Part shown: positions 5,338 through 5,999 of the stretch, in pieces
How the letters are laid out: every line of letters begins with the position of its first letter
How positions within the stretch are numbered: the stretch's first letter is position 1
Source of the DNA: Bacteroidales bacterium
GTDB taxonomy: Bacteria; Bacteroidota; Bacteroidia; Bacteroidales; VadinHA17
DNA: 5,999 nucleotides
Assembly: GCA_003155705.1 (NCBI GenBank)
Contig: PMEC01000055.1
Span: 43,974-49,972 of the forward strand
Direction of reading: 5' to 3'
Position numbers and translations under genes: made by a program
The notes under the pieces: generated by a model
Database searches by the model: none
Told to the model about the DNA's origin: nothing
What the model saw: the letters and a program-made list of their open reading frames with translations, nothing else

Positions 5338-5999
5338 ATGGAAAACATTAATTTGATAGATACCTTTTCGGAATTCAAAGAACTGAAAAATATAGATCGC
5401 CCGACTATGATGAGCGTTCTGGAAGATGTATTCAGGGGTATGCTTGCAAAACGTTTTGGATCAGCCGATAATTTTGATATTATTGTCAACATAGACAAGG
5501 GGGACTTTGAAATATGGAGGAACAGGGAAGTTGTTGATGACGAGATTTTTGCAGACGCAAATACTCAAATTCCCCTTTCAGAGGCAAAACAGATTGACGC
5601 TGATTATGAAGTTGGAGAAGAGGTTTCGGATGAAGTGAAATTCCTTGACTTTGGCCGACGGGCCATTCTCTCACTGAGGCAGAATCTTACTGCCCGCATA
5701 CTTGATCTGGAAAAGAATAACATCTATGCTAAGTATAAAGACAGGATCGGTGAGATAGTTACCGGTGAGGTCTACCAGGTCTGGAAAAGAGAAATTCTTG
5801 TTCTTGATGATGACGGTAATGAGCTTATATTACCAAAAAGCGAACAGATTCCTTCGGATCATTTCCGTAAAGGTGATTCCATCAGGGCAGTTGTTATTAA
5901 AGTAGAAATGCGGAATAATACACCTTTTATTATTCTCAGCCGAACCTCCCCTGTATTCCTTGAAAGACTTTTTGAACTTGAAGTTCCGGAGATTTTTGA
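5338..5999 (+). CDS. nusA: Transcription termination/antitermination factor NusA; 3'-partial
   Basis: The visible 220 codons encode the N-terminal RNA-polymerase-binding domain (about 1-130), including 'NIDRPTMMSVLEDVF', and a complete S1 RNA-binding domain (about 138-202, from 'GEIVTGEV' to 'FIILSR'). The KH1 domain is just beginning ('PVFLERLFELEVPEIF') when the window ends. NusA binds RNA polymerase and modulates pausing, termination and antitermination. The N-terminus 'MENINLIDTFSEFKELKN' is of the Bacteroidota type. The ATG at 5338 lies 20 nt after the rimP stop. AAAGGG at 5322-5327 could be a weak ribosome binding site. The last two bases (GA) are an incomplete codon; the apparent TGA at the very end is out of frame. 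Nothing indicates a broken gene. Confidence 0.95.
   Translation, partial: MENINLIDTFSEFKELKNIDRPTMMSVLEDVFRGMLAKRFGSADNFDIIVNIDKGDFEIWRNREVVDDEIFADANTQIPLSEAKQIDADYEVGEEVSDEVKFLDFGRRAILSLRQNLTARILDLEKNNIYAKYKDRIGEIVTGEVYQVWKREILVLDDDGNELILPKSEQIPSDHFRKGDSIRAVVIKVEMRNNTPFIILSRTSPVFLERLFELEVPEIF

Noticed and set aside
5310..5674. Minus-strand open frames of 62 codons (5310-5498, 5486-5674) opposite nusA
   Set aside because: Both are shadows of the nusA coding sequence.
5997..5999. TGA at the window end as a nusA stop
   Set aside because: It is out of frame; the nusA codon there is TTT followed by an incomplete GA.

Overview
The window looks like chromosomal DNA from a member of the Bacteroidota. 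The evidence is a NusA N-terminus of the type typical of that phylum, AT-rich genes that mostly lack a Shine-Dalgarno sequence, and a perfect match to the phylum's promoter pattern (TTTG, 19 nt, TAnnTTTG) ahead of rimP. No mobile-element gene, RNA gene or CRISPR array is visible.

Layout. Positions 1-2820 (+) hold the 3' part of a very large transporter gene whose start lies outside the window. The visible 939 residues are the C-terminal half of an RND (AcrB-like) efflux pump, followed by about six extra membrane segments and a complete ABC-type ATPase, all in one reading frame. A six-TM ABC-2-type permease follows 24 nt later (2845-3561, +). The two probably form one export operon. A radical SAM protein related to PflX/PflA (COG1313-like) lies on the opposite strand (3666-4604), convergent with the transporter and divergent from rimP. 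The translation genes rimP (4865-5317) and nusA (5338 to the window end, partial) run rightward as the start of a conserved operon.

Both intergenic regions beside the radical SAM gene carry long imperfect inverted repeats whose arms are built from degenerate words of about 7 nt. The words differ: GAA/TTC-based at 3579-3656 and CGGATT/AATCCG-based at 4631-4723. The region before rimP also holds three copies of a short ATTCAG-type palindrome, the predicted promoter, and a strong GC hairpin in the predicted leader.

The most unusual item is the RND-ABC fusion. It joins a proton-driven pump fold to an ATP-driven engine, and the ATPase domain itself appears to be interrupted by four membrane segments. 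With the adjacent permease it suggests a composite exporter whose mechanism cannot be read from sequence alone.
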